A stretch of DNA of 49,432 nt, taken from positions 29 to 49,460 of the forward strand of contig JABDBE010000018.1 of NCBI GenBank assembly GCA_013288805.1, written 5' to 3'. Of the stretch, positions 7,880 to 17,045 are shown piece by piece; positions within the stretch are counted from its first letter, which is position 1, and each line of letters begins with the position of its first letter. The stretch is from Acidobacteriota bacterium (lineage in GTDB: Bacteria > Acidobacteriota > Terriglobia > Terriglobales > Acidobacteriaceae). The notes below the pieces were generated by a model that had not been told where the DNA came from, searched no databases, and saw only the letters and a list, made by a program, of their open reading frames with translations. The translations under genes were made by a program, and so were the position numbers.

Positions 7880-9109
7880 CTACTCCACCGTGTGTTTCGC
7901 GGTGTAGCCTTCGCGCGCGATCACCAGATACTTCAGATCTTTCCCCTTCTGATCTTTAATCTTGAGCGTTCCTCCATCCGGCGCGACAACGTCGACTTTC
8001 AATTTGCGGTAGGTGCCATCGAGCTTGGGATTGGTGGGATGATAAGCAATGCTGTACTGATTGCGTATATCGCCGCCGATCTGATGAAAAATCTCCGGGA
8101 ACTCGGCCTGAAATCTTGGAAAGTAAGCCCGTCCCCCGGTCAAGCGGGCAAAGGTGTTCATTTCGTTGTCGGCTTGCAGATAATCCATTTGCCCAACTGG
8201 GATACCCGCTCCGTGAGGCGCGGACATGCCGCGTGCTTCGAAGTATTCCCGAACTTGCCATCCCACGCTGATCGGGAAAATCGTCACATCCTTCGTAGCT
8301 TTGATCTTCTTCATGATCTGGTCGAGATTCAGCTTGCTGAAAGTATCGACACCGGTCGTCACCAGAATGATGTACTTATGCCCTTGAATCCGGTCCACCC
8401 GGTCCAGCGTGTCATAAAGCGCGTCGAACAGATTGGTCTCAGTGAAACCCGGAATTCGCAGCTGATTCAGTGCGCCGTAGGCTTGCTGCTTGTCCTGCGT
8501 GAAGTCCGCCAGGATGTAGTCGCGCATGTCGTAGGAAATCACCGCCAGCCAGTCGTCTTTTTTCAAAGTGCTGACGAAGGAGTAGGACGCCTGCAGAATG
8601 TCGCCCATGAAAAAATAATCTCCAGCGGCGAACTCGACCAACAGGACGGCCGTGATCGGCGCTTCCGAAATCGTGAAGCTGCTGATCTTCTGCGGCGCGC
8701 CATCTTCGGAAATGCGGAAATTCTCCTGTTTCAAATTGGAGATGAACTCCCCATCCTTGGTCGTAACCATAACCGGCACTTCCACTACGGGCACATCGAC
8801 ATGGATGGAATAGTCCGGCATGCCCTCAATCTTTTTTGGCTTCTCCGGCGGTGGAGGTGGCGGCGGCTCGTCCTTTTTCTTGGGAATGGCATAGGGGCCA
8901 ACGTCGTTCTGTGGACCTCCGGCCGCGTCGGGCGCATCTGTCTGGCCTTTGGCAGGCGCCGAGGACCCTTGATCCTGTGCCGCAGTTAGACCGACAAGAA
9001 TCCCCAAGACCAGAATCAGCAAGGAGATACGCCAACGTTGGAACAGCATAATACGGCCCAAGACCCTGCCAAACCGCCGGCCACCCTGCCCAGATGGGTA
9101 TGAAATCAT
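7880..9109 (-). CDS. VWFA-related exported protein (Acidobacteria-type)
   Basis: 409 aa. The ATG at 9109 is preferred because GAGGA precedes it by six to seven bases; an internal ATG at 9049 would give a tighter signal peptide. After the hydrophobic segment (about 28-44) there is a low-complexity part with a run of prolines near 82-88. A von Willebrand A-like domain spans about 150-330. At the usual MIDAS site DxSxS it has VEFAAGD, so metal binding is doubtful. Conserved-looking blocks include NLFDALYDTLDRV and YIILVTTGVDTFSKL. This agrees with the VWFA-related domain family common in Acidobacteriota (TIGR03436, from memory). The role is unknown; adhesion or protein assembly in the envelope is a guess. 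It is divergent from the S55-like gene. Confidence 0.85.
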   Translation of the reverse strand: MISYPSGQGGRRFGRVLGRIMLFQRWRISLLILVLGILVGLTAAQDQGSSAPAKGQTDAPDAAGGPQNDVGPYAIPKKKDEPPPPPPPEKPKKIEGMPDYSIHVDVPVVEVPVMVTTKDGEFISNLKQENFRISEDGAPQKISSFTISEAPITAVLLVEFAAGDYFFMGDILQASYSFVSTLKKDDWLAVISYDMRDYILADFTQDKQQAYGALNQLRIPGFTETNLFDALYDTLDRVDRIQGHKYIILVTTGVDTFSKLNLDQIMKKIKATKDVTIFPISVGWQVREYFEARGMSAPHGAGIPVGQMDYLQADNEMNTFARLTGGRAYFPRFQAEFPEIFHQIGGDIRNQYSIAYHPTNPKLDGTYRKLKVDVVAPDGGTLKIKDQKGKDLKYLVIAREGYTAKHTVE

Positions 9110-9283
9110 TTGAAGTCCTCGGAAAACCTTATGCTAGTATAGACGCAGAGCTTCGCGATTGGGATGTTTGCTCGGCTTTGATTGAACCCTCTCCTTCCCG
9201 GCAAATCGCGTACAAAGCGCGAAGTGTCATTCAGTAATAAGAGGACCAGTTGGCGGTTCTCGGGGAAATTTGTGGGTGAAACT

Positions 9284-11089
9284 GTGGATCGACCTGTACT
9301 AAGACGAGCGACTCTAGCCCTGTTTGTTTTCAGCTTTGCACTGTCCTCAATAATCCAGGCGCAGACTCCCAAGCCCGTTGAAACTATTCCGATCGAGCAA
9401 ATCCATCCTGGCATGAAAGGCGTGGCCTACACCGTGTTTCAGGGCACGAAACCGGAACCCATGGATGTTGAGGTGCTCGGCATCCTCAAGAACGCCGACG
9501 GCCCCAAGGGCGACGTCATTCTGGTTCGTCTCGGCGGCGCTAAGGCGGAATACACCGGCGTGGTCGCCGGTATGAGCGGCAGCCCGGTTTATCTGGATGG
9601 CAAGCTGGCGGGCGCGCTCGCCTTCCGTATCGGCGAATTCTCGAAAGAACCTATTGCCGGCGTTACCCCGATCGCTGAGATGTTGGAGATCAGCGCGCTC
9701 GATCGCAATCCGGCTTCTGCGCCGGTCGAAGCCACATCCGCAGCCCGCTCCCCGAGCAAGACTGCGAGCCCAGGCGTTGCGGATTCTCCATCAGAACACG
9801 CAACCTTCACGAACTACCTCAAGCCCATTGAAACACCCCTCGTCTTCAACGGATTCTCCGAAGACACTGTGCAGCGCTTCGCGTCCCAATTCTCTTCTGC
9901 AGGAATCGTTCCGGTGATGGGTGCTGGCTCGGTCAGCGACGCCAAGCAGCCCGAGCCCATGGAGCCTGGCTCTGCCGTGAGCGCCATCCTGGTTCAAGGC
10001 GACATGAACATTGCCGCGACCTGCACGGTGACTTACATGGACGCTCAGCATCTCCTGGCTTGCGGCCATCCGCTGATGCAGTTCGGCATGGTCGACCTGC
10101 CCATGACCAAGGCGACCGTGCTCGCCACACTGCCCTCACCACTCAATGCCTTCAAAATTGTGAATGCTACCGAAACTGTGGGCGCATTCGTGCAAGACCG
10201 CCATAACGGAATCTTGGGCGAGTTCGGCAAGAAGCCGGAAATGATTCCGGTCACGCTCACCATCCACGGCGAGTCCGCCGACAAACAGTTCCACTACGAA
10301 GTCCTGAACAACGCGCGCCTGAGCCCAGTCGCGATGATGGCCACAGTATTCAATGCGCTGCATGGCGTAAATGAATACGGCGAAGAAACGACCTACCGCA
10401 TGAACGGACGCATCAGCGTCGACGGATACCCGGACGTCACTGTGCAAGACATGTTCGCCGCAGCCGATGGTGGACAGCCGGGCGCGATGCTGGCCGCCAT
10501 TTCGTTAGGCGATCGCTTCAGCCGCATCTTCGATAATCCGTATAGCGTGCCCGCCATTAATGGCGTGCAGCTTGATTTCAACGTGGTTCGCGAACGCCGC
10601 TGGGCCCGCCTCGAAAGCGCCCGTACCGATATCACCGAAGCGCGTCCCGGCGACGACATTACGATTGAAGCCATGCTGCGCCCTTATCGCGGCGAAGGCG
10701 TGGTGCAACACATTCCCATCCACATCCCTACTTCGACTTCAAAAGGACCGCTTCGCATCCTGGTGAGCGATGGCGACACCCTTGACCATCTCCGGCGTGG
10801 CTCCTCATTACTCGGACGCAAACTGGATCTCGCCGCGACCATCGCATTCCTGAACAAAGAGCATGTAAACAACCGCGTCTACGTTTCGCTGCTCGAAGCT
10901 GATCCCGAAGCCATGATCGCCGATAAAGTCATGCCCACGCTGCCACTCTCCATCATGAACGTGATGGACGGCATGCGCGGCACCCAAGACATGGTCGTCT
11001 CCAGCGAGTCGTCGGTAAACGAAGCCGCCACTGGTCCGCTCGACTATGTAGTCGCTGGCGCTCAAGTACTAACCATCAGCATCAAATAA
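9284..11089 (+). CDS. Exported S55 (SpoIVB-like) peptidase-domain protein
   Basis: About 601 aa from the GTG at 9284; the frame is open back to 9182, and the start is not settled. The N-terminus RRATLALFVFSFALSSIIQA is a signal peptide. The S55 segment follows: IHPGMKGVAYTVFQG, MDVEVLGIL, then GMSGSPVYLDGKLAGAL with the candidate catalytic Ser near residue 97, and KEPIAGVTPIAEML. Later blocks include LACGHPLMQFG and the C-terminal YVSLLEADPEAMI. In Bacillus SpoIVB this domain cleaves SpoIVFA in sporulation, but there is no other sporulation gene here, so a different periplasmic role is likely. The catalytic His is not certain. The beta-propeller gene follows after about 250 bp. Confidence 0.85.
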   Translation: MDRPVLRRATLALFVFSFALSSIIQAQTPKPVETIPIEQIHPGMKGVAYTVFQGTKPEPMDVEVLGILKNADGPKGDVILVRLGGAKAEYTGVVAGMSGSPVYLDGKLAGALAFRIGEFSKEPIAGVTPIAEMLEISALDRNPASAPVEATSAARSPSKTASPGVADSPSEHATFTNYLKPIETPLVFNGFSEDTVQRFASQFSSAGIVPVMGAGSVSDAKQPEPMEPGSAVSAILVQGDMNIAATCTVTYMDAQHLLACGHPLMQFGMVDLPMTKATVLATLPSPLNAFKIVNATETVGAFVQDRHNGILGEFGKKPEMIPVTLTIHGESADKQFHYEVLNNARLSPVAMMATVFNALHGVNEYGEETTYRMNGRISVDGYPDVTVQDMFAAADGGQPGAMLAAISLGDRFSRIFDNPYSVPAINGVQLDFNVVRERRWARLESARTDITEARPGDDITIEAMLRPYRGEGVVQHIPIHIPTSTSKGPLRILVSDGDTLDHLRRGSSLLGRKLDLAATIAFLNKEHVNNRVYVSLLEADPEAMIADKVMPTLPLSIMNVMDGMRGTQDMVVSSESSVNEAATGPLDYVVAGAQVLTISIK

Positions 11090-11101
11090 GAAATTCCAGC
11101 T

Positions 11102-11116
11102 GTGAGTGTCACTCAC
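11102..11116. promoter_or_regulatory. Perfect 15-bp palindrome
   Basis: GTGAGTG, one T, CACTCAC, just after the S55 gene. With a one-base centre it cannot form a normal terminator hairpin and looks more like a protein-binding site. It covers the stop codon of the toxin remnant. The binding protein is unknown. Confidence 0.35.
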
Positions 11117-11295
11117 CCATCTGCGAGTCTACTTCCTGCGCGTTGAATGGCTGCGATGACACGCGGACTTCTTCGTCCGTGTAGCACCGCAATCACGACC
11201 AGCGGTTTCTCATCTCGAAGATACGAAACCAACCGTGAAACATCAAAGTCAACGGTGGCGGACAGGAGTGTCTCCCCGCCCGCTCTCGTGTGCAA
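11113..11295 (-). pseudogene. Remnant of a RelE/ParE-type toxin (C-terminal part)
   Basis: A 60-codon frame whose second half (SRLVSYLRDEKPLVVIAVLHG then RRSPRVI) matches the C-terminal beta-strand pattern of RelE/ParE toxins, where (Y)RL-Y-..D...VLAVLHGRR is typical. The N-terminal half of such a toxin (about 40 aa) is missing, and no antitoxin gene is next to it. Only about 250 bp separate the two flanking genes. I infer a decayed toxin-antitoxin module; chance similarity of a short frame cannot be excluded. Confidence 0.45.
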
Positions 11296-11345
11296 CGTGG
11301 TAACCTGAATTTTTACCCAAACCTTGTACTGAGGTACCGAAAAAC

Positions 11346-13607
11346 TTGATCCGCCTGCGTTGGCTGTTGGTTATCTTTCCAGTTCTTGTTCTGCTTTCTT
11401 TCCTCTTTGCCGAAGGTACGCGTACTTGGGAACAATCGAAGTTCGAGGAACTGATCAAGGGGACAGCCAAAGGCGTGGCCGTCCGTAGCACCGGCGGGCT
11501 GGAGCTCGCGCCTGCTTTCACGGCGCTCTCTACGACGCCATCGACCTACATCTGGTCGATCGCGGCGGATCGCGAGGGCAACCTCTTTGCCGCCGCCGGC
11601 TCGCCCGCGCGCGTGTATCGAATTACTCCGGATGGCAAATCCACCGTGATTTTCGAGCCGCAGGAACTTCAGGTGCAAGCGCTGGTTGTGGATAAGAACG
11701 GAGTCATTTACGCCGCCACGAATCCCGATGGCAAGGTTTACAAAATCGATGATCATCCAGCCTCGTCTAGTAAAGATAAGAAAGCCACCGACAAACCCGC
11801 CAGCGATTCTCTCTGGAGTTCCTCGGTTTACTTCGAGCCCGGTACCAAATACATATGGGACCTCGTGCTCGACGATGGCGGCAACCTCTACGTGGCCACC
11901 GGAGATCACGGACAGATATTCCGCGTCACGCCGAAGGGCGAACACTCCGTTTTCTTTCAAAGTGACGAAGCCCATATCCGGGTAATGGCTTTCGACAACA
12001 AGGGCAACCTGATCGCCGGGTCCGACGGCAGCGGCCTGGTCTATCGCATCTCGCCCGGCGGAGAAGGCTTCGTGCTCTACAGCGCGCCGAAAAAAGAAAT
12101 CACCGCCCTGGCCATCGACAAAACGGGCAACATCTATGCCGCAGGTGTGGGAGAAAAACATGGTGGAACCGGCGTGCCAGGTTTTTCCTCCCCGGTAATT
12201 TCGATGCCTCCTGCGTCCTCACCTGCCGGTCCCGGATCGCAGGGCGGTATCGTGATCACCAGCGCTCCCGCCAGCACACCAGCACCCTCGATCAGCTTCC
12301 CTATCCCCGGTGCTGGAACCGCGGGTGGCTCGGAAATTTATCGCATCGCCCCCGATGGCTCTCCCAGCCGCCTGTGGAGTTCTCGCGAAGATATCGTGTA
12401 TGCCCTCGCCTTTGATCAGCGCGGCCGTCTGCTCGCGGGCACCGGAAACCGCGGACACGTTTTTGCTATCAGCGGCGAAGACGAGTTCACCGACCTGCTC
12501 AAAGCCAGCGCAACCCAGGTGACCGCATTCGCCAACGCACCCAAAGGCGGGCTGTACGCTTCGACCAGCAACCTCGGCAAAGTGTTTCTGCTCAGCGCGA
12601 CCCCTGAATCCGAGGGCACTTACGAAAGCGATGTCTTCGACGCCCACATCTTTTCCCGCTGGGGACGCGCAGAATTCCGTGGCGCCGGCAATGTCGAACT
12701 CTTCGCCCGCAGTGGCAACGTAGACAATCCCGACCGCAATTGGAGCCCGTGGGAGAAAATCGACCTGCGCAAGGATGGTGCAGTCAGTGTTCCTCCCGCA
12801 CGCTTCATTCAGTGGAAAGCCGTGCTGCGCTCGGGCGATCCGGCCCCGCGCGTCGAGAGCGTCACCCTCAACTACCTACCCAAAAACGTGGCCCCCGATT
12901 TCGACGACGTCACAGTTCAGGTCGGAACCCGCTACCAATCGCTTCCCAAGCCCCCCGGTGGCGACACGGGTGCCGGAAACGCCCAGCAGCCGCATTTCGA
13001 CACGCCGCCTCCAACCACGCATGATCGCGACTCCATTGGCGTGAAGTGGAGCGTTCACGATGACAACGACGACCAGATGATCTACAGCGTCTATTACCGC
13101 GGCGACGGCGATACGCGATGGCTCTTGCTCAAAGACAATCTGACCGACAAGTTCTACTCCTTCGACGCCTCGCTTCTGCCCGATGGCGGCTACACCATCA
13201 AAGTCGTAGCCTCCGACGCGCCCTCGCACTCTCCAGAGCAAGCCCTGACCGCGGAGAAGGAAAGTGCGCGATTTGAAGTAGACACAACTCCGCCGCAGAT
13301 CGAGAATCTCACCGCCTCCGTTGAAGGCGACAAAATCCACGTAACCTTCCGCGTGGTAGATAGTTTTTCAAACATCAAGAGCGCCGATTATTCCGTGGAC
13401 GCAGGAGAGTGGCAGTTCGTTGAGCCCGTCGGGCAATTGTCAGATTCCAAAACCGAAAGCTATGACTTTCGCGCAGCATTGCCGATACCGAACCCAGCAA
13501 CGGCAAAAACCGCGACCGCAGGTCAGCTTGAGCACGTAGTTGTGGTCCGCGTCTACGACCGCTTCGACAACATGAATTCCGCGAAAACTGTCATCCGCGG
13601 AAAGTAA
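11346..13607 (+). CDS. Exported beta-propeller protein with C-terminal Ig-like part
   Basis: 753 aa from a TTG start (11346) with a signal or anchor segment at about 5-22. Residues about 55-430 contain repeated blade motifs of the type DxxGNLFAAAGSPARVYRITPDG, separated by 40-50 aa (NGVIYAATNPDGKVYKI, GNLYVATGDHGQIFRV, GNLIAGSDGSGLVYRI, GRLLAGTGNRGHVFAI). This is an NHL/SMP-30-like propeller. A Ser/Pro/Ala-rich insertion lies at about 280-325. From about 560 there are Ig/Fn3-like strands (WSVHDDNDDQMIYSVYYRG, VDTTPPQIENL). It probably binds carbohydrate or protein outside the inner membrane; the ligand is unknown. It stands downstream of the S55 protein and may be coexpressed. It is convergent with the MFS gene, 23 bp away. 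Confidence 0.8.
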   Translation: MIRLRWLLVIFPVLVLLSFLFAEGTRTWEQSKFEELIKGTAKGVAVRSTGGLELAPAFTALSTTPSTYIWSIAADREGNLFAAAGSPARVYRITPDGKSTVIFEPQELQVQALVVDKNGVIYAATNPDGKVYKIDDHPASSSKDKKATDKPASDSLWSSSVYFEPGTKYIWDLVLDDGGNLYVATGDHGQIFRVTPKGEHSVFFQSDEAHIRVMAFDNKGNLIAGSDGSGLVYRISPGGEGFVLYSAPKKEITALAIDKTGNIYAAGVGEKHGGTGVPGFSSPVISMPPASSPAGPGSQGGIVITSAPASTPAPSISFPIPGAGTAGGSEIYRIAPDGSPSRLWSSREDIVYALAFDQRGRLLAGTGNRGHVFAISGEDEFTDLLKASATQVTAFANAPKGGLYASTSNLGKVFLLSATPESEGTYESDVFDAHIFSRWGRAEFRGAGNVELFARSGNVDNPDRNWSPWEKIDLRKDGAVSVPPARFIQWKAVLRSGDPAPRVESVTLNYLPKNVAPDFDDVTVQVGTRYQSLPKPPGGDTGAGNAQQPHFDTPPPTTHDRDSIGVKWSVHDDNDDQMIYSVYYRGDGDTRWLLLKDNLTDKFYSFDASLLPDGGYTIKVVASDAPSHSPEQALTAEKESARFEVDTTPPQIENLTASVEGDKIHVTFRVVDSFSNIKSADYSVDAGEWQFVEPVGQLSDSKTESYDFRAALPIPNPATAKTATAGQLEHVVVVRVYDRFDNMNSAKTVIRGK

Positions 13608-13629
13608 CGCTCGCCCGAACGCGCAAAGC

Positions 13630-14886
13630 TCAATTACCATCGCTGAGCCGGTCCGCATTCCGCAACTCAGGAAACTGCCACGCCCAAATAGCAATCACCA
13701 CTAGAGTTCCGATGCCGCCCAACACCACGGCAGGAACCGTTCCAAACCACTGCGCGGTCAGACCCGACTCAAATTGTCCAAGCTCATTCGACACTCCGAT
13801 GAACAACATGTCCACAGCATTAACCCGCCCGCGCATTTCGTCCGGCGTGCCCAACTGAATCAGCGTGCCGCGAATGACGATACTGACCATATCGGTCGCT
13901 CCAATCAACGCGAGCGCAATCAAAGAAAGCACAAGGCTTCTCGATATTCCAAAAATAATCGTGCACACTCCAAACCCGGCCACGCACCACAGCATCGTTG
14001 GTCCTGCCCGTCTCTGCAACGGCCGGTGCGCCAGCACAATCGCCATAGCTACCGCGCCTACGCCGGGCGCGCTGCGCAGCAACCCCAGGCCCCACGGTCC
14101 GGTCCTGAGGATTTCGCGCGCATACACCGGCAGCAGCGCAACCGCCCCTCCGAGCAACACCGCAAACATATCCAGCGAGATCAATCCCAGAAGCAGTTTC
14201 TTCCGCCAGACATAGCGAAATCCCGCCAGCACGGTGGTCAAATTGGCCGCTTCCTGTGCCGGCGCTTTGGTTCGCAATTTCATCCACAGCGTCGACAGGA
14301 GCGCCGCAGACGCCATCAGCATCGCCGTCAGGTACACCATCGACGGACCGTGTGAGATTGTATAAATCAGTCCGCCCGCCATCGGACCCAGAATGGTTGC
14401 CCCTTGAAAGACGCTCGCATTCCAGGCCACTGCGCTGGGAAAATGTTCTTCCGGAACCAACTGCGGCAGCATCACCCGAGTCGCCGGCCCGGCGAACGAG
14501 CGCACGGTCCCGAGCAGCACCAAGACTGCATAAATCGCATAGATGCTTGCATTTGCCGATTGCGATCCGCGCCACGCAATCGTCAACAGCAAAGCTGCGC
14601 ATAGCGCGAATCCGCCGTAGCACGACATCAGCAGCCTGCGCCGGTCAAAGCGATCCGCCGCGTGTCCCGAAGCCAGAAACAAAACAATCCCCGGCAGAAA
14701 CTGAGCTAGCCCGACCAATCCCAGATCCAAAGGCCGGTGGGTGATCTCATAAACCTGCCATCCAACGGCGACCGACATCATCTCCAGCGCCACTTCAATG
14801 AGAAACAGCGCAAACTCGTAAACGGTGAAATCCCGATAAGCAAATACCGCCCACCCCTCAAGCTTGGGATTTTCAGCTGTGGCCAT
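13630..14886 (-). CDS. MFS transporter (EntS/MFS_3-like exporter)
   Basis: 418 aa with about twelve hydrophobic helices. The cytoplasmic loop after helix 2 reads GHAADRFDRRRLLM, the MFS signature motif A region. Between helices 6 and 7 there is a charged loop (LRTKAPAQEAAN) and then RYVWRKKLLLGLISLDMFAV, typical of EntS-like members. Proton-coupled export of a small molecule is likely; the substrate is unknown. It is divergent from the YciI gene, with 140 bp between them. Confidence 0.9.
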   Translation of the reverse strand: MATAENPKLEGWAVFAYRDFTVYEFALFLIEVALEMMSVAVGWQVYEITHRPLDLGLVGLAQFLPGIVLFLASGHAADRFDRRRLLMSCYGGFALCAALLLTIAWRGSQSANASIYAIYAVLVLLGTVRSFAGPATRVMLPQLVPEEHFPSAVAWNASVFQGATILGPMAGGLIYTISHGPSMVYLTAMLMASAALLSTLWMKLRTKAPAQEAANLTTVLAGFRYVWRKKLLLGLISLDMFAVLLGGAVALLPVYAREILRTGPWGLGLLRSAPGVGAVAMAIVLAHRPLQRRAGPTMLWCVAGFGVCTIIFGISRSLVLSLIALALIGATDMVSIVIRGTLIQLGTPDEMRGRVNAVDMLFIGVSNELGQFESGLTAQWFGTVPAVVLGGIGTLVVIAIWAWQFPELRNADRLSDGN

Positions 14887-15026
14887 TGCCTTCCTACTGT
14901 GCCATAAAACTAGGCCGGGGTATTCGCTAGCGACCCGCCCTGCCGAAAATATTTGTTCCCCCTTTTGTCGATAATGAAGTAACCGGTTCGATTAACCACC
15001 AGTACAGGCTAGGAGGCCTGACCAAA

Positions 15027-15386
15027 ATGCAATATCTGCTGCTTATTTACGGAAACGAAAGCCAATTCGACAAGATGAGCCCGACGGAACAGAACAAAAT
15101 CCTGCAGGAATACGGGGAGTTCTCCAATAGCATCGCTGGCAGCGGCCACCTGCGAGGCGGCAACGAACTCGACCGCATTTCCAAGGCCAAGACCGTGCGG
15201 GTGCGCCAGGGCAAGCGCTCAGTCCTCGACGGCCCCTTCGCTGAAACCAAGGAACAGCTTGGCGGCTACTACCTCGTCGAAGCCAAAGACTTCGACGAGG
15301 CGTTGGCCCTGGCCGCGCGAATCCCTTCAGCACGCTGGGGCTCGATCGAAGTCCGGCCCATCATTCCGCATGAAATGCCCAGCTAG
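15027..15386 (+). CDS. YciI-family (DGPF) protein
   Basis: 119 aa, one domain. It starts MQYLLLIYGNE and carries the signature DGPFAETKEQLGGYYLVEA from residue 68. The C-terminus has GSIEVRPI. YciI/DGPF proteins have a ferredoxin-like fold with no firmly known reaction; they often sit beside ECF sigma factors, but none is next to this one. AGGAGG at 15011-15016 supports the ATG at 15027 (spacing 10). A GC-rich hairpin follows the stop. Confidence 0.9.
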   Translation: MQYLLLIYGNESQFDKMSPTEQNKILQEYGEFSNSIAGSGHLRGGNELDRISKAKTVRVRQGKRSVLDGPFAETKEQLGGYYLVEAKDFDEALALAARIPSARWGSIEVRPIIPHEMPS

Positions 15387-15395
15387 CTTGCTGGA

Positions 15396-15417
15396 GGCCG
15401 GGCATCCCCGCCCGGCC
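15396..15417 (+). terminator. GC-rich hairpin after the YciI gene
   Basis: GGCCGGGC (15396-15403) and GCCCGGCC (15410-15417) pair perfectly around a 6-base loop, nine bases after the stop. There is no T run, so it may be a weak terminator or an mRNA 3' stabiliser. Confidence 0.5.
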
Positions 15418-15491
15418 TTCCCAGCAAAGACCCGCTGTTCTAAAATCGCGGCGACCCGAAGGCCGCCCGCCACTCGTTATAATCCAATTTG

Positions 15492-15526
15492 GCTAAGTGC
15501 CAAGTGCTAATTGCTAATCGCTGACG
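15492..15526. repeat. Heptameric tandem repeat, five units
   Basis: GCTAAGT, GCCAAGT, GCTAATT, GCTAATC, GCTGACG in exact 7-bp phase. It ends nine bases before the permease start codon and lies between a TATAAT (15478-15483) and that start. The sequence is close to the reverse complement of the tract at 20766-20793. Confidence 0.8.
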
Positions 15527-15535
15527 GCTTCTCCT

Positions 15536-16831
15536 ATGCGCTTCGAACTCTTCGTCGCCGCTCGCTACCTCCGCGCCAAACGGCGCCAGGCCGTCATTGG
15601 CGTCATCACCGGCATCTCCATCGCCGGAGTCGCTGCCGGTGTAGCCTCGCTCGTCGTCGCTCTCGCCATCAACAATGGATTTCGCCAGGATCTCCAGGAC
15701 CGCCTTCTCGGCTCCACCTCTCACATCAATCTGCTTCGCATTCAAAGTGACGGGATCAGCGACTGGCATCTGCTCATGGACCGGCTGTCGAAGGAACCGC
15801 ACATCGTCGCCGCCGCTCCCGCGATCTACGAGCAGGTTCTGATCTCCCGCGGACCGCGGGCACGCGGGGCCGTGCTGAAGGGAATGATTCCAAGCGAAGA
15901 AAGAAAGGTCAGCGACCTTTTGAAAAGTGTGACGATCGGCTCGGCCGATGCGCTCGACTCCAAAAACGCGGCCGAGGGCGCTACTCAAACCAGCCAATCC
16001 CCCACCGACCTCCAAGGCGTAGAGAACCGCATCGCCGCCATGCCTCCCATCATTCTCGGCAAAGACATGGCCGACGAGTTAGGCGCGACAGTCGGCTCCA
16101 TCGTGCTCGTCACCAGCCCGCAAGGCGAACTCACTCCGTTTGGGATCGTCCCCAAGTACGACCGCTTCCGTGTCGTCGGGATCTTCGACTCCGGTTTCTT
16201 CGACTATGACAGCTCGTGGGCCTTCATCCGCCTCAGCGACGCGCAACAACTGTTTGGCCTAGGCGATCTGGTCTCCGTGCTGGAATTCAAAGTGGACGAC
16301 ATCTACAAAGCCGATCTAATCTCGAAAGAGATCGAGCAGGCCGCGGGCAAAGGTTTCATGACCACCAACTGGATGGAACAGAACAAGCCGCTCTTTCGCG
16401 CTCTACGCCTGGAGCGTCTGGTCACCTTCATCACCATCGGTTTAATTGTCTTCGTGGCCGCGCTCAACATTCTGATCTCGCTAACCATGATGGTCATGGA
16501 AAAAACTCGCGACATCGCCGTGCTCATTTCGATGGGCACGCGCAAGTCGCAGGTACGCCGAATATTCATTGCTCAGGGTGTGCTGATCGGAGTTGTGGGA
16601 ACCGCGATCGGCCTGGTCCTCGGCTACGCGCTATCCTTCGCCGGGGGACACTACCATCTGCTTTCGCTCGCCCCTGAGGTCTACTCCATCGATTACGTGC
16701 CCTTCGCCCCGCGCGCAATGGACGGCGTGCTGGTCGCGTTGGTAGCAATCAGCATCTCCCTGATCGCGACCATTTATCCCTCCTGGTCAGCGGCGAGAAT
16801 CCTCCCCGCCGAAGCCTTACGTTATGAATGA
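15536..16831 (+). CDS. LolC/LolE-family lipoprotein-releasing ABC permease
   Basis: 431 aa. It begins MRFELFVAARYLRAKRRQA, typical of LolC/E, with a first TM helix at about 22-44. A large periplasmic domain at about 45-290 is followed by three C-terminal TM helices of the FtsX type. The conserved KTRDIAVLISMGT block comes after the second TM helix, and the end is YPSWSAARILPAEALRYE. With a LolD ATPase it extracts lipoproteins from the inner membrane for transfer to LolA. The lolD gene is the next gene on the same strand but lies 380 bp away, an unusually wide gap. Confidence 0.9.
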   Translation: MRFELFVAARYLRAKRRQAVIGVITGISIAGVAAGVASLVVALAINNGFRQDLQDRLLGSTSHINLLRIQSDGISDWHLLMDRLSKEPHIVAAAPAIYEQVLISRGPRARGAVLKGMIPSEERKVSDLLKSVTIGSADALDSKNAAEGATQTSQSPTDLQGVENRIAAMPPIILGKDMADELGATVGSIVLVTSPQGELTPFGIVPKYDRFRVVGIFDSGFFDYDSSWAFIRLSDAQQLFGLGDLVSVLEFKVDDIYKADLISKEIEQAAGKGFMTTNWMEQNKPLFRALRLERLVTFITIGLIVFVAALNILISLTMMVMEKTRDIAVLISMGTRKSQVRRIFIAQGVLIGVVGTAIGLVLGYALSFAGGHYHLLSLAPEVYSIDYVPFAPRAMDGVLVALVAISISLIATIYPSWSAARILPAEALRYE

Positions 16832-16854
16832 TCGAATATCTTTGGCCTTCCGTT

Positions 16855-16881
16855 GTGTACCCTCGTGTCCTTTGTGGTTAA
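16855..16881. repeat. Dispersed AACCACAAAGGACAC-type repeat
   Basis: On the minus strand this reads TTAACCACAAAGGACACGAG. I recall AACCACAAAGGACAC-like sequences scattered between genes in several phyla including Acidobacteriota; copy number in this genome cannot be counted here. Confidence 0.45.
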
Positions 16882-16921
16882 TGCTCTTAAAGACCAGCCC
16901 AGGAACACCAGGGCGAATCCC

Positions 16922-17045
16922 TTGACCCACCTTTGACCCTCTTGTGACATGTCCCTTGACCCTTTCTGTCATTCTGCGCTCACGGTCCGGACAATGTGAC
17001 CTTCGGTCCCACTCTGCCGGTAGGCGCGTCAGTGACCGAGGTCAC
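16922..17045. promoter_or_regulatory. Cluster of repeated TTGACCC boxes and palindromes upstream of lolD
   Basis: TTGACCC occurs three times (16922, 16933, 16956). Two related inverted repeats follow: GTGACC-TTC-GGTC near 16996-17008 and GTGACC-GA-GGTCAC at 17032-17045. A further GTAC...GTAC pair flanks GGGGAGAT near 17070-17090. This density of symmetric motifs in a 380-bp spacer suggests regulator binding or a structured leader. No known regulator can be named. Confidence 0.4.

Noticed and set aside
7892..8989. 365-codon frame antisense to the VWFA-related gene
   Set aside because: No domain, and the opposite strand has signal peptide, VWA blocks and a good ribosome site.
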